From Planctomycetota bacterium (lineage in GTDB: Bacteria > Planctomycetota > Phycisphaerae > Phycisphaerales > UBA1924): 64,000 bases of DNA. Below, piece after piece: positions 9,419 through 18,619 of the stretch. A program made the position numbers and the translations under genes. The stretch spans positions 1 to 64,000 of the forward strand of contig JAFLCN010000018.1 of assembly GCA_017303555.1 (NCBI GenBank). The letters are read 5' to 3'. The first letter of the stretch is position 1, and every line of letters starts with the position of its first letter. Under the pieces are notes generated by a model. That model had not been told where the DNA came from. It saw nothing but the letters and a program-made list of their open reading frames with translations, and did not search any database.

Positions 9419-10033
9419 ATGCGATCCGTACTTTGTGGCATCGTTGCGATGGCGGCGGGGACATCCTGCCTTGGGGCGGTTGTGAGCGTAACCGGCGCGG
9501 GCCAGATCGTGGCACCGCCTCCGTCTCTGGCTTCGGGGGCGTTCACCAGCAGCACGCAGGTCTTCGCGATCAACGAGAAAACGAATGTGCTGTTCAATGG
9601 GTGGGTGGACCGGTACCTGCCGCCGGTTGGCGTGCCGATGGTTCTGAGTTCGGCGATGCCGTTCAATCCGGGTCCGATCCGCGTGAACAGCCATATTTTG
9701 CACTTCGACAACCGGTTCCGACCGCAGGCCGGGCCGGTGACGGGCACGGTGACGTTCGACAAGGCGATCGTCGGCGTGATCTTCACGGCGGCGCGCCTGA
9801 ATGCGAGCGATGCGGCGCTCGGAAATCCCGGCACGGTCTATCCGTTTGGGTGGGCGAACCGCGGGTTCAGCAGCGTCATCGACACGTTTACGCTGCTGAA
9901 TCCGTTCACGATCCGATTCACGTTCGCGAACAGTCACGAAATGGACCAGCTTCGCGTGCTGACGGTGCCGGCGCCGGGCGTCGCCGCCTGCGGAGCCGGT
10001 CTGATCGCGTTCTGCGGTCGCCGTCGGCGCTGA
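9419..10033 (+). CDS. PEP-CTERM-like exported protein of unknown function
   Basis: A 204-residue protein from the ATG at 9419, preceded by GGGAG. It has an N-terminal signal (MRSVLCGIVAMAAGTSCLGA) and ends in VPAPGVAACGAGLIAFCGRRRR, a variant PEP-CTERM tail of the kind processed by exosortase. The middle is a Gly/Val/Thr-rich beta domain with no recognisable enzyme motif. The start was moved from a longer reading frame because the signal peptide begins here. Its surface or envelope location is inferred from the tail. Confidence 0.75.
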   Translation: MRSVLCGIVAMAAGTSCLGAVVSVTGAGQIVAPPPSLASGAFTSSTQVFAINEKTNVLFNGWVDRYLPPVGVPMVLSSAMPFNPGPIRVNSHILHFDNRFRPQAGPVTGTVTFDKAIVGVIFTAARLNASDAALGNPGTVYPFGWANRGFSSVIDTFTLLNPFTIRFTFANSHEMDQLRVLTVPAPGVAACGAGLIAFCGRRRR

Positions 10034-10039
10034 GGCGCG

Positions 10040-10612
10040 TCAAAGCGCCGGTGTTTCCTGCTGCACGTTCCAGGTGAGCGTCTGGCCACGGTCGCCGACG
10101 CACTCGATATGCACGGCGAAGTAGCCGGGGCGGCCGCCTTCACGAAGCGGCTCGTGCTTCCAGACCAGGGGCCAGATGATCTTGCGGTCCGATTCCGGGA
10201 TCGGGAGCGATTCGATCTGATCGCGCCGGAACCAGTCGAGCCTGCCTTCGGGCATGTCGCGGGGTTCGACCCAGACCGGGCCGAGCACGCGGTAGTAAAA
10301 AAGGAGCCAGTGCCCTTTTCCCTCGAAAGAACTCTCGCTGATCAGACCGGTGAGGTGGAGCCGGTCGAGTGGGACGTGGATACCGGCTTCCTCCTCGATC
10401 TCGCGTTGAGCGCAGCGCGCGGGGGACTCGCCGTGCTCGACATCCAACTTGCCCCCGATGGGTGAAACCAGGCCTTGGTTGGGGGCCTTGGCGCGTTTCA
10501 GCAGGAGCAGGCGACCATCCTTATCGCGGAGATCGCAGAGGCAGGCGAGGCGGTAGGGGAGCGGGCCGCCGGGCGTGGAGGGTTTGGCGGCGTTGACTGC
10601 GTATTCGGCCAT
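10040..10612 (-). CDS. Nudix hydrolase
   Basis: A Nudix box is clear: GGKLDVEHGES, then ARCAQREIEEEAG, matching GxxxxxExxxxxxxREUxEExG. Nudix enzymes cleave nucleoside diphosphates linked to another group; this one has no further specificity clue, although the RLDWFRRDQIESLPIPESD segment resembles 8-oxo-dGTP/MutT-type proteins. The start MAEYAVNAAK at 10612 gives 190 residues. An alternative ATG at 10705 has a better ribosome-binding site (GAAGGA) and would add 31 low-complexity residues. It converges with the PEP-CTERM gene and diverges from murC. Confidence 0.85.
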   Translation of the reverse strand: MAEYAVNAAKPSTPGGPLPYRLACLCDLRDKDGRLLLLKRAKAPNQGLVSPIGGKLDVEHGESPARCAQREIEEEAGIHVPLDRLHLTGLISESSFEGKGHWLLFYYRVLGPVWVEPRDMPEGRLDWFRRDQIESLPIPESDRKIIWPLVWKHEPLREGGRPGYFAVHIECVGDRGQTLTWNVQQETPAL

Positions 10613-10749
10613 GTTGGAGGGTATGGAGCGCCGGCTTGCGGATCGGCCGGAGGGCGGATCGGGAGGGGAGTTCAAGCCGCGTTCCGGGTCGTGCAACTCG
10701 CGCATCGTTCCTTCACGGCAAAGACTTCGCTCGGTCGATAGCAGCGGCC

Positions 10750-12381
10750 ATGTCCACGCTGCCAATTTCGTCGCTGGGTGTCGGTGCGCCGTCGCTTAAG
10801 ATCGATCTGCCGCCGCTGAGGTATGTGCCGAGCGGGGTTCGAGAGGAGCTTCGCGGGCCCTTGAAGTTTACAAGCACCAAGCAGGACCAGCCGTCGGAGC
10901 GGCGGCTCGATGTCGCCGGGAAGAACCTCTACCTGATCGGTATCGGCGGGTGCGGGATGAGCGGCCTGGCCCGCATGCTCCGGGGTCGCGGGGCGGTGGT
11001 GCGTGGCTCGGACATGAATCCGTCGGACGTGACCGATGCGCTCGGGGCCGAGGGGATCGAGGTGGGATTCGAGCAGTCGAAGCGGTGGCTGCCGGATGCC
11101 TGCGACATGGTGATCTGCTCGGCAGCGATCCGCCCCGAGCACCCGCAGGTCGCCGAAGCGGTGCGGCGCGGGATCCCGGTGCTGTTCTATGCCGAGGCGC
11201 TTGGGTTGTGCATGATCGGGCGGACGGGCGTGGCCGTGGCCGGAACGCACGGGAAGAGCTCAACGACGGCGATGCTTGGGACCGCGCTGACTGATGCGGG
11301 GATCGATCCGACGGTGATCGTCGGCGCGACCTGCACGCAGCTCGCGACTGGGTCATTGAACACCGTTCCGCGGGAAGCGGGAGCGCAGATTTCGGGCTTC
11401 CGGCTCGGTGCGGAACAGGTTCCGACGGGCGCGATGCGGGGCAAGCCGGGAGTGCTTGTTGCCGAGAGCTGCGAGTTCAACCGCAGTTTCCACAATCTTC
11501 ATCCGATGGTCGCGAGCATCAGCAGCGTCGAGGCGGATCACCTGGATATCTACGGCTCGCTCGACGCGGTCGTGGAGAGCTTTCATGAGTTCGCGAGGCT
11601 GATCCCTTCGGCGGAAGAAGGCGGCAAGCTGCTCATCGCGCACGAGGGCGCGCACCGGCGCGAGGTCACGGCGGGCGTTGATTGCGAAGTGCAGACGATC
11701 GGGTTTACTCCCGCGGCGGACTGGGTTGTCGCGTACGACCCGGAAACGCGCCGTGTCTCGCTCCAGAATCGCGGGCAGGATGTCCAGGAGTGGACGATGA
11801 AACTGCCGGGCGTACACAACGCGATCAATTCGGCAACGGCAATGGTGCTCGCGATCTGGCTGGGGGCAGATCCGGCGCGCGTCGGCCGTTCGCTCGCCTC
11901 GTTTGCGGGCGTCGATCGGCGCAATCAGTTGCTGGGCGAGCGGAAGATCGGCAACGGAACGGTTCGCGTGTACGACGATTACGGGCACCACCCGACCGAG
12001 ATCGACGTAACGCTCCGGGCGCTCCGCACGTTCGAGAAGCCGGAGCAGCGCGGCGGCAGATTGATCTGCGTGTTTCAGCCCCATCAGCATTCGCGGACTC
12101 GTCACCTGCTCGAAGAGTTCGCGCAGAGCTTCAGCGGCGCGGATGTGGTGTTCGTGCCCGACATCTACTTCGTTCGGGACAGCCAGGAGGAGCGGGCGAA
12201 GATCGGCGCGGGCGATCTGGTGAACCGGCTCACCGATCGCGGGGTCAACGCGAGCCACATCCCGACCTTCGACAAGATCGTGGAGAAACTCGATGAGATC
12301 TGCCGCCCGGGTGACTTGGTTGTGGTGATGGGCGCGGGCCCGGTTTATGAGGTTGGGCGGAGTTTTCTTGCCCGCGGATAA
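10750..12381 (+). CDS. murC: UDP-N-acetylmuramate--L-alanine ligase
   Basis: MurC adds L-alanine to UDP-MurNAc with ATP in the cytoplasm, the first peptide step of peptidoglycan synthesis. The Rossmann start LYLIGIGGCGMSGLARML (from about residue 60), the ATP loop GTHGKSSTT (165-173), DDYGHHPTEI and the C-terminal FQPHQHSRT are diagnostic. At 543 residues it has an N-terminal extension of about 55 residues before the ligase fold, so a later start is possible. It heads a cluster with murB three bases downstream. Confidence 0.95.
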   Translation: MSTLPISSLGVGAPSLKIDLPPLRYVPSGVREELRGPLKFTSTKQDQPSERRLDVAGKNLYLIGIGGCGMSGLARMLRGRGAVVRGSDMNPSDVTDALGAEGIEVGFEQSKRWLPDACDMVICSAAIRPEHPQVAEAVRRGIPVLFYAEALGLCMIGRTGVAVAGTHGKSSTTAMLGTALTDAGIDPTVIVGATCTQLATGSLNTVPREAGAQISGFRLGAEQVPTGAMRGKPGVLVAESCEFNRSFHNLHPMVASISSVEADHLDIYGSLDAVVESFHEFARLIPSAEEGGKLLIAHEGAHRREVTAGVDCEVQTIGFTPAADWVVAYDPETRRVSLQNRGQDVQEWTMKLPGVHNAINSATAMVLAIWLGADPARVGRSLASFAGVDRRNQLLGERKIGNGTVRVYDDYGHHPTEIDVTLRALRTFEKPEQRGGRLICVFQPHQHSRTRHLLEEFAQSFSGADVVFVPDIYFVRDSQEERAKIGAGDLVNRLTDRGVNASHIPTFDKIVEKLDEICRPGDLVVVMGAGPVYEVGRSFLARG

Positions 12382-12384
12382 TCC

Positions 12385-13320
12385 ATGCTCGTGACGGATG
12401 CACCGGCCATTTCGAGTCTTGCACACGTTCCGACCTGGTTCGGAATCGGCGGCGGCGCGGATCGATTCGCGCCGGTTCAGACCGCGGAGCAACTCGCGCG
12501 GGCAATCGAAATCGATCCGGCGTTGCGCGTGCTCGGCGACGGGGCCAATCTGCTCGTCGATGACGATGGAGTTTCCGAGCTTGTTGTGAAGCTGGAGGGT
12601 GAACTTGCATCTTGGACGATCGATCCGGTGCGCGGAATTGTCCGGGTGGGCGCCGGGGCCAATCTTCCGAAGCTGATCAACGAAACCGTGCGTCAAGGGC
12701 TTGCGGGCCTTGAAACACTGGGCGGAATTCCGGCGAGCGTCGGCGGCGCACTCGTGATGAACGCCGGAGGCAAGTTCGGCGAGATCGAGCAGTACGTGGT
12801 GCGTGTGCACGCGCTGGATCGCTCGGGGCGTGAAGTCACGCTCGAACACAAGGACGCGGCGTTCGCCTATCGACGCTCGGGCCTCAAGGGTTTGCTTGTG
12901 ACTTCCTGCGAACTTCAGCTCGCGCCCGACGACGCGGGCGCCGTGCGCAAGCGACTCAAGGAAGTCATGGCGTACAAGAAAACAAGCCAGCCTATGGCCG
13001 AGAAGAGCGCGGGCTGCACGTACAAGAATCCGACGCTCGATCACGACATCATGGATTTGTTCGACGCCAACGCACGCGCCGGAAGGCGCGTTCCCGCGGG
13101 CTTGCTCATCGATCGCGCAGGGCTGAAGGGCCTCGCCGTGAACGCGGTCTCCGTGAGCGATGTTCACGCGAATTTTTTCGTCACGCGCGAGGGAGCGACG
13201 GCTGGCGACGTCATCCGCCTGATGAACGAGGTCGAGCGGCGGGTGCTCGATCGCTACGGCGTCCAGCTTGAACGCGAAGTTGTTGTCTGGTCGCGCCACC
13301 ACAGGGGAAGTCGCCCATGA
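12385..13320 (+). CDS. murB: UDP-N-acetylenolpyruvoylglucosamine reductase
   Basis: MurB reduces the enolpyruvyl group with NADPH and FAD to make UDP-MurNAc. Of its 311 residues, LGDGANLLVDD and GGIPASVGGALVMNAGG are the FAD-domain motifs, and SAGCTYKNP is the substrate-domain motif. That motif has Cys at the position where the E. coli enzyme has the proton-donor Ser, a variant seen in many bacteria. Its stop overlaps the ddl start by ATGA, so the two are likely translationally coupled. Confidence 0.95.
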   Translation: MLVTDAPAISSLAHVPTWFGIGGGADRFAPVQTAEQLARAIEIDPALRVLGDGANLLVDDDGVSELVVKLEGELASWTIDPVRGIVRVGAGANLPKLINETVRQGLAGLETLGGIPASVGGALVMNAGGKFGEIEQYVVRVHALDRSGREVTLEHKDAAFAYRRSGLKGLLVTSCELQLAPDDAGAVRKRLKEVMAYKKTSQPMAEKSAGCTYKNPTLDHDIMDLFDANARAGRRVPAGLLIDRAGLKGLAVNAVSVSDVHANFFVTREGATAGDVIRLMNEVERRVLDRYGVQLEREVVVWSRHHRGSRP

Positions 13321-14246
13321 GCACAAAGACCGTTCTTGTGCTCGGTGGTGGACCCGACGCGGAGCGCGATGTCAGCCTGGTCAGCTCCAAAGCGGTCGCC
13401 TCTGCCATCGATCGATCCGGAACGTTCCGGGCCAACTATCAAGTCATCGATCGCATCGGCGCGACCGAGTTGAAGGCGATGGACGGCGACATTCTGTTCC
13501 CGGTGCTGCACGGAGGTTGGGGAGAGGGGGGCCCGCTTCAGGATCTCCTGGAGCAAGACGGGCGGCCCTTTGTCGGTTGCAAGGGCAACGCGGCCCGGAT
13601 CGCGATGGACAAGCTCGCAACCAAGCTGCTCGCGGGCCGCCTCGGCGTTCCGACGCAGCCCGCGGCGGCGTTCAACTCATCGGATTCGGCGTGCCCGTTT
13701 CAGTTTCCGGTGGTGCTCAAGCCCGTGCACGAAGGATCGAGCGTCGGCGTGCACATCTGCCGCACGCAATCGGATTGGGAGAATGCGATCACCAGAGTGC
13801 GCGCGGATGTCCGGCAGCATCCGACGCGGGTGTACATGATTGAACAGGCCGTCCTGGGCGGGGCCGAATTGACGGTCGGCATGCTGGACGGCAATCCGCT
13901 ACCGCCGATCGAGATCAGGCCCAACGTCGCGTTCTACGACTACGAGGCGAAGTACCACCGCAACGACACGCAGTATGTGGTGGACCCGCCTCTGCCGGGG
14001 GAACTTCGAAAGACGGTCCAGGAGCTTGCTCGGAAGATGTTCGAGGGTCTTGGCGCGAGACACCTGTCACGGGTGGATTTTCTTCTGGATGGCTCGGGAA
14101 AGCCGTGGCTGCTGGAAGTCAATACGCTGCCTGGGTTTACAGACCATTCGCTCCTTCCTATGGCGGCAAACAGGCAAGGATTGCCGATGGAGAAGCTGTG
14201 CGCGGCGCTGGTTCAGATGGCTCTGCGTGATGCCGGAATGATGTAG
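13317..14246 (+). CDS. ddl: D-alanine--D-alanine ligase
   Basis: Ddl joins two D-alanines for the peptidoglycan stem peptide. The 309-residue ATP-grasp protein shows ALGGGPDAERDVSLVSS-like start (VLGGGPDAERDVSLVS), PVLHGGWGEGGPLQDLL, KPVHEGSSVGVH and the C-terminal WLLEVNTLPGFTDHSLLP, which hold the ATP and substrate. It overlaps murB by four bases and is followed 14 bases later by the FtsQ-like gene, the usual order of the dcw cluster. Confidence 0.95.
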   Translation: MSTKTVLVLGGGPDAERDVSLVSSKAVASAIDRSGTFRANYQVIDRIGATELKAMDGDILFPVLHGGWGEGGPLQDLLEQDGRPFVGCKGNAARIAMDKLATKLLAGRLGVPTQPAAAFNSSDSACPFQFPVVLKPVHEGSSVGVHICRTQSDWENAITRVRADVRQHPTRVYMIEQAVLGGAELTVGMLDGNPLPPIEIRPNVAFYDYEAKYHRNDTQYVVDPPLPGELRKTVQELARKMFEGLGARHLSRVDFLLDGSGKPWLLEVNTLPGFTDHSLLPMAANRQGLPMEKLCAALVQMALRDAGMM

Positions 14247-14260
14247 CGCTCGAAAGGGTT

Positions 14261-15289
14261 ATGGACGAGAACGCGGTCAATCTCGAGAATTCTTCCGGCG
14301 GTGCGCCCGCGGCGCTCAGCGCCGGTCGCTTCGACTGGCGGGCATTCTTCGCCCACCTCACAACTTTCCTCAGCGTCGCGATCGTGGTCGCGCTCGGTCT
14401 GGGCTTTCTGCTGCTTCGCGGGACGATCGAGCAGCGAGCGGAAACGGTGGTTGCCCGCGAGCCCGCACGCCTCCGAATCGAATGGCCCGAAATCAAGGCT
14501 CGCTCCGCGGGCGAGAAGACTCAAACGTGGCTCGCTCCGCAGTTTCAGGAAGAACTGATGACGGCGGCGACCCGGGCGCTTGGCGCTCATCCGGATCCGC
14601 TGTCGCGCGAGCCCCTGGATGCGATCAGTGCTGCGATGGAAGCTTCCGGCTGGTTTGACGGTCGCCCCAGCGTCTTTCGCCGGGACGAGTCGGAGATCAT
14701 CGTTCGAGGGACTTGGCGGATTCCGGCAGCGGTGATCCGCTCGGAACCGGCCGAGGCCAAGCCCGGCGATACCGCTCCTCGCAACGACTACCTCGTGAGT
14801 TGGGACGGCCGTCCGCTGCCGGTGATTTATCCGGAGGGCAAGTCGGGTCTGTATGTGATCAAGGGGTGTTCACAAAAGCCGGCCCGGACGGCCTCGGGCA
14901 CGCTCGACTATTCGAAGGCCTGGGGCGGAGATGATTGTGCCGCGGGCCTCGAATTGCTGCGATTGCTGGTCAACCAGGATTGGCGTGCGCAGGTCGCGGG
15001 AGTGGACGTCGGCACGTTCGGCGATTCGCGTCTGCTCGTGATCGATACGGTTCACGGGACCAAGCTGGTCTGGGGAGGGCGACCTTCCAAGCCCTTGTCG
15101 GGAGAGTGCGCGACCGCCGCGAAGCTTGGGAAGATCGCGGAGCTCAACACGCTTTCGAAGCGCATCGACGCCGGGCACAACGAGCTCGAACTTTGGTGGC
15201 CGATCAACAAGCCGCTCGAGATCGACCGCAGCGCAACCGCGGAAATCGAGAAACCGGCGACCGCCAGCGCCGAGCCGGCTCGCCGATAA
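14261..15289 (+). CDS. FtsQ-like bitopic membrane protein (candidate)
   Basis: A 342-residue protein with a cytoplasmic N-terminus of about 33 residues, a single membrane segment (about 34-53) and a large periplasmic part. The region at about 90-160 (ALGAHPDPLSREPLDAISAA, then SGWFDG and IVRGTWRIPAAV) resembles a POTRA domain followed by a beta domain, as in FtsQ/DivIB. The position directly after murC-murB-ddl is exactly where ftsQ lies in the dcw cluster. Sequence resemblance is weak, so this is mainly context. If correct it is part of a division or growth machine in a lineage said to lack FtsZ. Confidence 0.5.
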   Translation: MDENAVNLENSSGGAPAALSAGRFDWRAFFAHLTTFLSVAIVVALGLGFLLLRGTIEQRAETVVAREPARLRIEWPEIKARSAGEKTQTWLAPQFQEELMTAATRALGAHPDPLSREPLDAISAAMEASGWFDGRPSVFRRDESEIIVRGTWRIPAAVIRSEPAEAKPGDTAPRNDYLVSWDGRPLPVIYPEGKSGLYVIKGCSQKPARTASGTLDYSKAWGGDDCAAGLELLRLLVNQDWRAQVAGVDVGTFGDSRLLVIDTVHGTKLVWGGRPSKPLSGECATAAKLGKIAELNTLSKRIDAGHNELELWWPINKPLEIDRSATAEIEKPATASAEPARR

Positions 15290-15303
15290 AGTTGCTTGTG
15301 TGT

Positions 15304-16308
15304 ATGGGCGAAGATTCGCAACAATCTGAGCAGCCTCCCGTCGTGGCTGCGCCGGCTTCGGAGGGCGTTCCGGCGTCGAGTGGTCGGCGCCACCGGCGAC
15401 CGATGGAGTGGTTCAAATCCGAGTTTGCGATCGCGCGGGGAAGCGAGCACGACAAGTGGGCGCACCGGCGCGGAGAGCCCCGTAACTTTGCTTTTCTCTG
15501 GGCGATCTACCTCATGCTCGGGTCGATCATCGCGCTCGGGGTGGTGCTCGCCGGCGGCATCGTCACGCTCGACGCGTACCAGCCACTCTCGCGCGGCCTG
15601 GTTGTCACCCTTGCGATCGGCGTCATGATCTTCTGGCCTCTCCTGCGGCTGAGCCAGGCGGCCCCCAACGAGAGCGCTCCGATCGCCGTTCTGAAGGATC
15701 TGGCGATTGTCCTGATTCCGCTCCAGGCGGTGGTCTGGCCTCAGATGGTTCTCGCGAGATGGACGCCCGACATCGTGCTCGCGACTTCGCTCGCGATGAT
15801 CGCCTGGGCGTTTCTTGTCGGCGGCGTGCTGGCGATGGGTATCCGCTCCGACGCGACGTGGCGCAGTTGCTGGATGGCGCTCATCATCGCGATGGTCTTG
15901 GGTGGCGCGACGATCGCGGTGCTTGCGGGCCAATCATCGCCCGACCTTCTGCGCCCCCGGAGTGCGGCGGCGGCTCCGGTGCTGGTTCTTGCGTCCGGCG
16001 CCGGGCTGGTTGCCGATATCTCGGCCGACCGATCCTGGTCCGGCGGGTGGGCGCTGGCGATGCCCGAACATTGGCGTGCCATCTGGAGTACATTCGCCGT
16101 CGGCACGCTTGTCTGGATCGGAGCGGCCCTGGTCGCGCGGGTCCGGCGGCTTCCGGATTCGTCGAACATTCTGGATGCAGACTTGTCGAACGCTCCGGAC
16201 TTACAATCGAGTTCGGGCCTTGAATCGACCCTGGAAGAAACAAGCCCCGGGCAGGCCCCGAGCGGCAGCATGAGCGAGAAGTCCGATCCGGCGGCGAATG
16301 GGAACTGA
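15304..16308 (+). CDS. polytopic membrane protein, unknown
   Basis: I do not recognise a family. The 334-residue protein has a charged N-terminus (about 60 residues), roughly seven hydrophobic segments between about 62 and 290 and a Ser/Asp/Glu-rich tail of about 50 residues. It starts at the ATG at 15304, 14 bases after the FtsQ-like gene, and runs into greA, so it is probably in the same transcription unit. A peptidoglycan or division role is possible from position only. Confidence 0.7.
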   Translation: MGEDSQQSEQPPVVAAPASEGVPASSGRRHRRPMEWFKSEFAIARGSEHDKWAHRRGEPRNFAFLWAIYLMLGSIIALGVVLAGGIVTLDAYQPLSRGLVVTLAIGVMIFWPLLRLSQAAPNESAPIAVLKDLAIVLIPLQAVVWPQMVLARWTPDIVLATSLAMIAWAFLVGGVLAMGIRSDATWRSCWMALIIAMVLGGATIAVLAGQSSPDLLRPRSAAAAPVLVLASGAGLVADISADRSWSGGWALAMPEHWRAIWSTFAVGTLVWIGAALVARVRRLPDSSNILDADLSNAPDLQSSSGLESTLEETSPGQAPSGSMSEKSDPAANGN

Positions 16309-16309
16309 G

Positions 16310-16774
16310 ATGGAACTGCTGAGCAAATCTGAAAAACAGCAACTCGACCAGCGACTGGGCGACCTCATCGCCAATCGCCCGGTGATCTCCAAGCGAATCG
16401 CGGAAGCGCGGGAGCTGGGCGACCTGAAGGAAAACGGCGACTACCACGCGGCCCGCGAGCAGCAGGGGATCGAGGAGGCCGAGATCCGCAGGCTCGAGCA
16501 GCGGCTGGCGCAGGTCAAGGTCATCGATGATGCGATGCAGAAGGCCGCGGGGGGCACGGTGTTCATCGGTTCGAGCGTCAAGATGAAGGACCTCGACGAC
16601 GACGATGTGGATATGTACAAGCTCGTCGGCGAGGCCTCGGGTGCCGCGGATTACGTCGAGGTGACGGCCAACAGCCCGATGGGCGAAGCGATGATGAAGG
16701 CACGCGTGGGCGATGTCATTCGCGTCAGCGCGCCCCGTGGAACCAAGCGGTTCGAGATCCTCGAGATTTCTTAA
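16310..16774 (+). CDS. greA: transcription elongation factor GreA
   Basis: GreA makes stalled RNA polymerase cut its backtracked transcript. The 154-residue product has an N-terminal coiled coil with the acidic tip ([20 protein letters not shown], where ENGDY is the family motif) and a C-terminal domain ([19 protein letters not shown]). The start at 16310 (MELLSK) lies one base after the upstream stop. An ATG at 16298 in frame would add four residues and overlap the upstream gene. Confidence 0.95.
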   Translation: MELLSKSEKQQLDQRLGDLIANRPVISKRIAEARELGDLKENGDYHAAREQQGIEEAEIRRLEQRLAQVKVIDDAMQKAAGGTVFIGSSVKMKDLDDDDVDMYKLVGEASGAADYVEVTANSPMGEAMMKARVGDVIRVSAPRGTKRFEILEIS

Positions 16775-16804
16775 CTGGGCACTGACTGGGCACTAACTGG
16801 GCAG
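16774..16804. repeat. 11-base tandem repeat between greA and the LOG gene
   Basis: Nearly three copies of ACTGGGCACTR fill the space between two convergent genes. The unit is imperfect in the last copy. No hairpin was found, so it does not obviously serve as a terminator. Confidence 0.75.
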
Positions 16805-16808
16805 ACGC

Positions 16809-17636
16809 TTATTCGCCCAGGAACCACTTGCGGCGCGGCGCGGCTTTCTGGCGCTTCGCGCTCTCCTCGACGCCCTGCCAGAGCATCGATTCGACCTCGT
16901 CGGGGGAGTCGGTGATCGAAAAGAGGTCGATGTCCTCGGGGTTGATCGTGCGCCCGTCGATCAGGCGGCACTTGATGAATTCGATCATCGGATCCCAGTA
17001 CTTCCGGCCCACGAGCACGAGCGGGAACTTCTCGACCTTCCTGGTTTGAACCAGCGTCAGCACCTCGAAGAACTCGTCGAGCGTGCCGAAGCCGCCCGGC
17101 AGAATCACGAAGCCGTATGAGTACTTCACCAGCATGACCTTGCGGATGAAGAAGTAGCGGAAGTCGATGAAGCGATCCACGTACGGATTGGGCTTCTGCT
17201 CGAACGGCAGGATGATGTTGCAACCGATGCTGCGCCCGCCGGCTTCCCTTGCCCCGCGATTCGCGGCTTCCATGATGCCGGGGCCGCCGCCGGTCATCGT
17301 TGTCAGTCCGAGCCCGGCGATCTTCGCCCCAACCTGGCGCGCGAGCTCGTAGTACATGTGCCCGGGCTCGAACCGGGCCGAGCCAAAGACCGTGATGCAC
17401 GGGCCCACGAAGTGGAGCGCCCGGAACCCACGCAGAAACTCCATCCCGATGCGTCCGATCCGGAGCAGCTCCTCGGTTCGGCTCAGGGGGCCCGAAAGGA
17501 ACTCCCGGGCGTCGCGGGTTGAGGGGCTCTTTCCCCACGGCGTACCCGTTGCCGGGGCTCCCAGCGGGGCTTGCCCCGAGATGACGGGTTCGGGGACGTG
17601 GGGGAGGGATTGCAGCAGGTCGGGGTTTTCTGGCAT
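16809..17636 (-). CDS. LOG-family Rossmann-fold protein (TIGR00730-like)
   Basis: The 275-residue protein starts MPENPDLL at 17636. GPCITVFGSARF, GGGPGIMEAANRGA and VILPGGFGTLDEFFEVLT are the LOG family motifs; the PGGxGTxxE segment is the nucleotide/active-site signature of cytokinin riboside 5'-monophosphate phosphoribohydrolases. Bacterial members hydrolyse nucleoside 5'-monophosphates, but the physiological substrate is unknown here. It converges with greA. Confidence 0.9.
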   Translation of the reverse strand: MPENPDLLQSLPHVPEPVISGQAPLGAPATGTPWGKSPSTRDAREFLSGPLSRTEELLRIGRIGMEFLRGFRALHFVGPCITVFGSARFEPGHMYYELARQVGAKIAGLGLTTMTGGGPGIMEAANRGAREAGGRSIGCNIILPFEQKPNPYVDRFIDFRYFFIRKVMLVKYSYGFVILPGGFGTLDEFFEVLTLVQTRKVEKFPLVLVGRKYWDPMIEFIKCRLIDGRTINPEDIDLFSITDSPDEVESMLWQGVEESAKRQKAAPRRKWFLGE

Positions 17637-17707
17637 TTTCAAAGTTCCGGGAAGCAATGTAGCGACGGGGCGAACCGGCGGGGTTGCCCGAGCGAAAGAA
17701 CGGGGGT

Positions 17708-18568
17708 ATGTTTTTGAGAATGAATTCTCATTTTCGACAAGCGGAGGGCGGATGCGTGCGGTCGGGCACGCTCCGCGGCTTCACGCTCATCGAATTGCTG
17801 GTGGTGATCGCCGTGATCGCGGTTCTGATCGGCATCATGCTGCCGGCCCTGGGTCAAGCCCGAAAATCGGCCCGCTCGCTTGTCTGCCTGAGCAATATCC
17901 GCCAGATCGAAGTGGCGCACGCCCTCTACGCCGACACCTACAAGGGCGCGTTCGTCGATGCCGGGCTGACCCATGGCGGCCCACCGAACACCGCCTCGAT
18001 CAACGCCTCGTGGATCAACACGCTCAAGCCGTTCTACGGCGGAACCGTGAATGTCCGCTCGCCCCTGGACAAGAGCGAATTCTGGGCGACTTCGCAGGGT
18101 GGCCAGGATCCGGGCTACACGCTGGACGAATTCACGGCGCTCGCGGCGGCGGGCAAGGCAGTTCCCCTCACCAAGCTCGCCCGCTGGACCAGTTACGGAT
18201 TGAACGACTGGCTCACGACACGAACTGCGCCGGGGCTCGAGCCGCGCGAACCGTTCAACAACCTGAGCAAGATCGAAGCGCCGTCCGCGACCGTGCACTT
18301 CCTTCAGATGACGCAAACGCAGACAGCAACCGCCAAGTACGCCAAGAGCGATCATGTCCACAGCGCGGAGTGGGGCGACGGCCCGCCGAACTCGGCACCG
18401 GCGATCGCTTCGACTCAGCTTGATCTCGCCGTGCACGGGGGCAAAGCGTCAACCTGGAACGGGCTTTCCAACTACGGCTACCTCGACGGACACGCGGCGA
18501 CCCAGCGATTCCGCGAGGTGTACACGGATTACGAGAAGAACAGGTTCCTTCCGCGGGTCGCGCGGTAG
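17708..18568 (+). CDS. type II secretion pseudopilin / prepilin-like protein
   Basis: A 286-residue protein with a prepilin signal: GFTLIELLVVIAVIAVLIG, with cleavage expected after the G at the start and a methylated Phe next, followed by the pilin helix, then ALGQARKSARSLVCLSNIRQ and a C-terminal GYLDGHAATQRF like the H-x-DG tail of planctomycete pseudopilins. Candidate starts are the ATG at 17708 and one four codons on at 17720. Pseudopilins build a short fibre of the type II secretion system or a pilus. No assembly genes are adjacent. Confidence 0.88.
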   Translation: MFLRMNSHFRQAEGGCVRSGTLRGFTLIELLVVIAVIAVLIGIMLPALGQARKSARSLVCLSNIRQIEVAHALYADTYKGAFVDAGLTHGGPPNTASINASWINTLKPFYGGTVNVRSPLDKSEFWATSQGGQDPGYTLDEFTALAAAGKAVPLTKLARWTSYGLNDWLTTRTAPGLEPREPFNNLSKIEAPSATVHFLQMTQTQTATAKYAKSDHVHSAEWGDGPPNSAPAIASTQLDLAVHGGKASTWNGLSNYGYLDGHAATQRFREVYTDYEKNRFLPRVAR

Positions 18569-18619
18569 AGGAGATGGTGCACAGATTCCCGAAGCGCAGC
18601 GCGAGATTGGAGAAGCGTG

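Noticed and set aside
11353..13326. Long minus-strand frame opposite murC/murB
   Set aside because: Antisense to two clear Mur enzymes.
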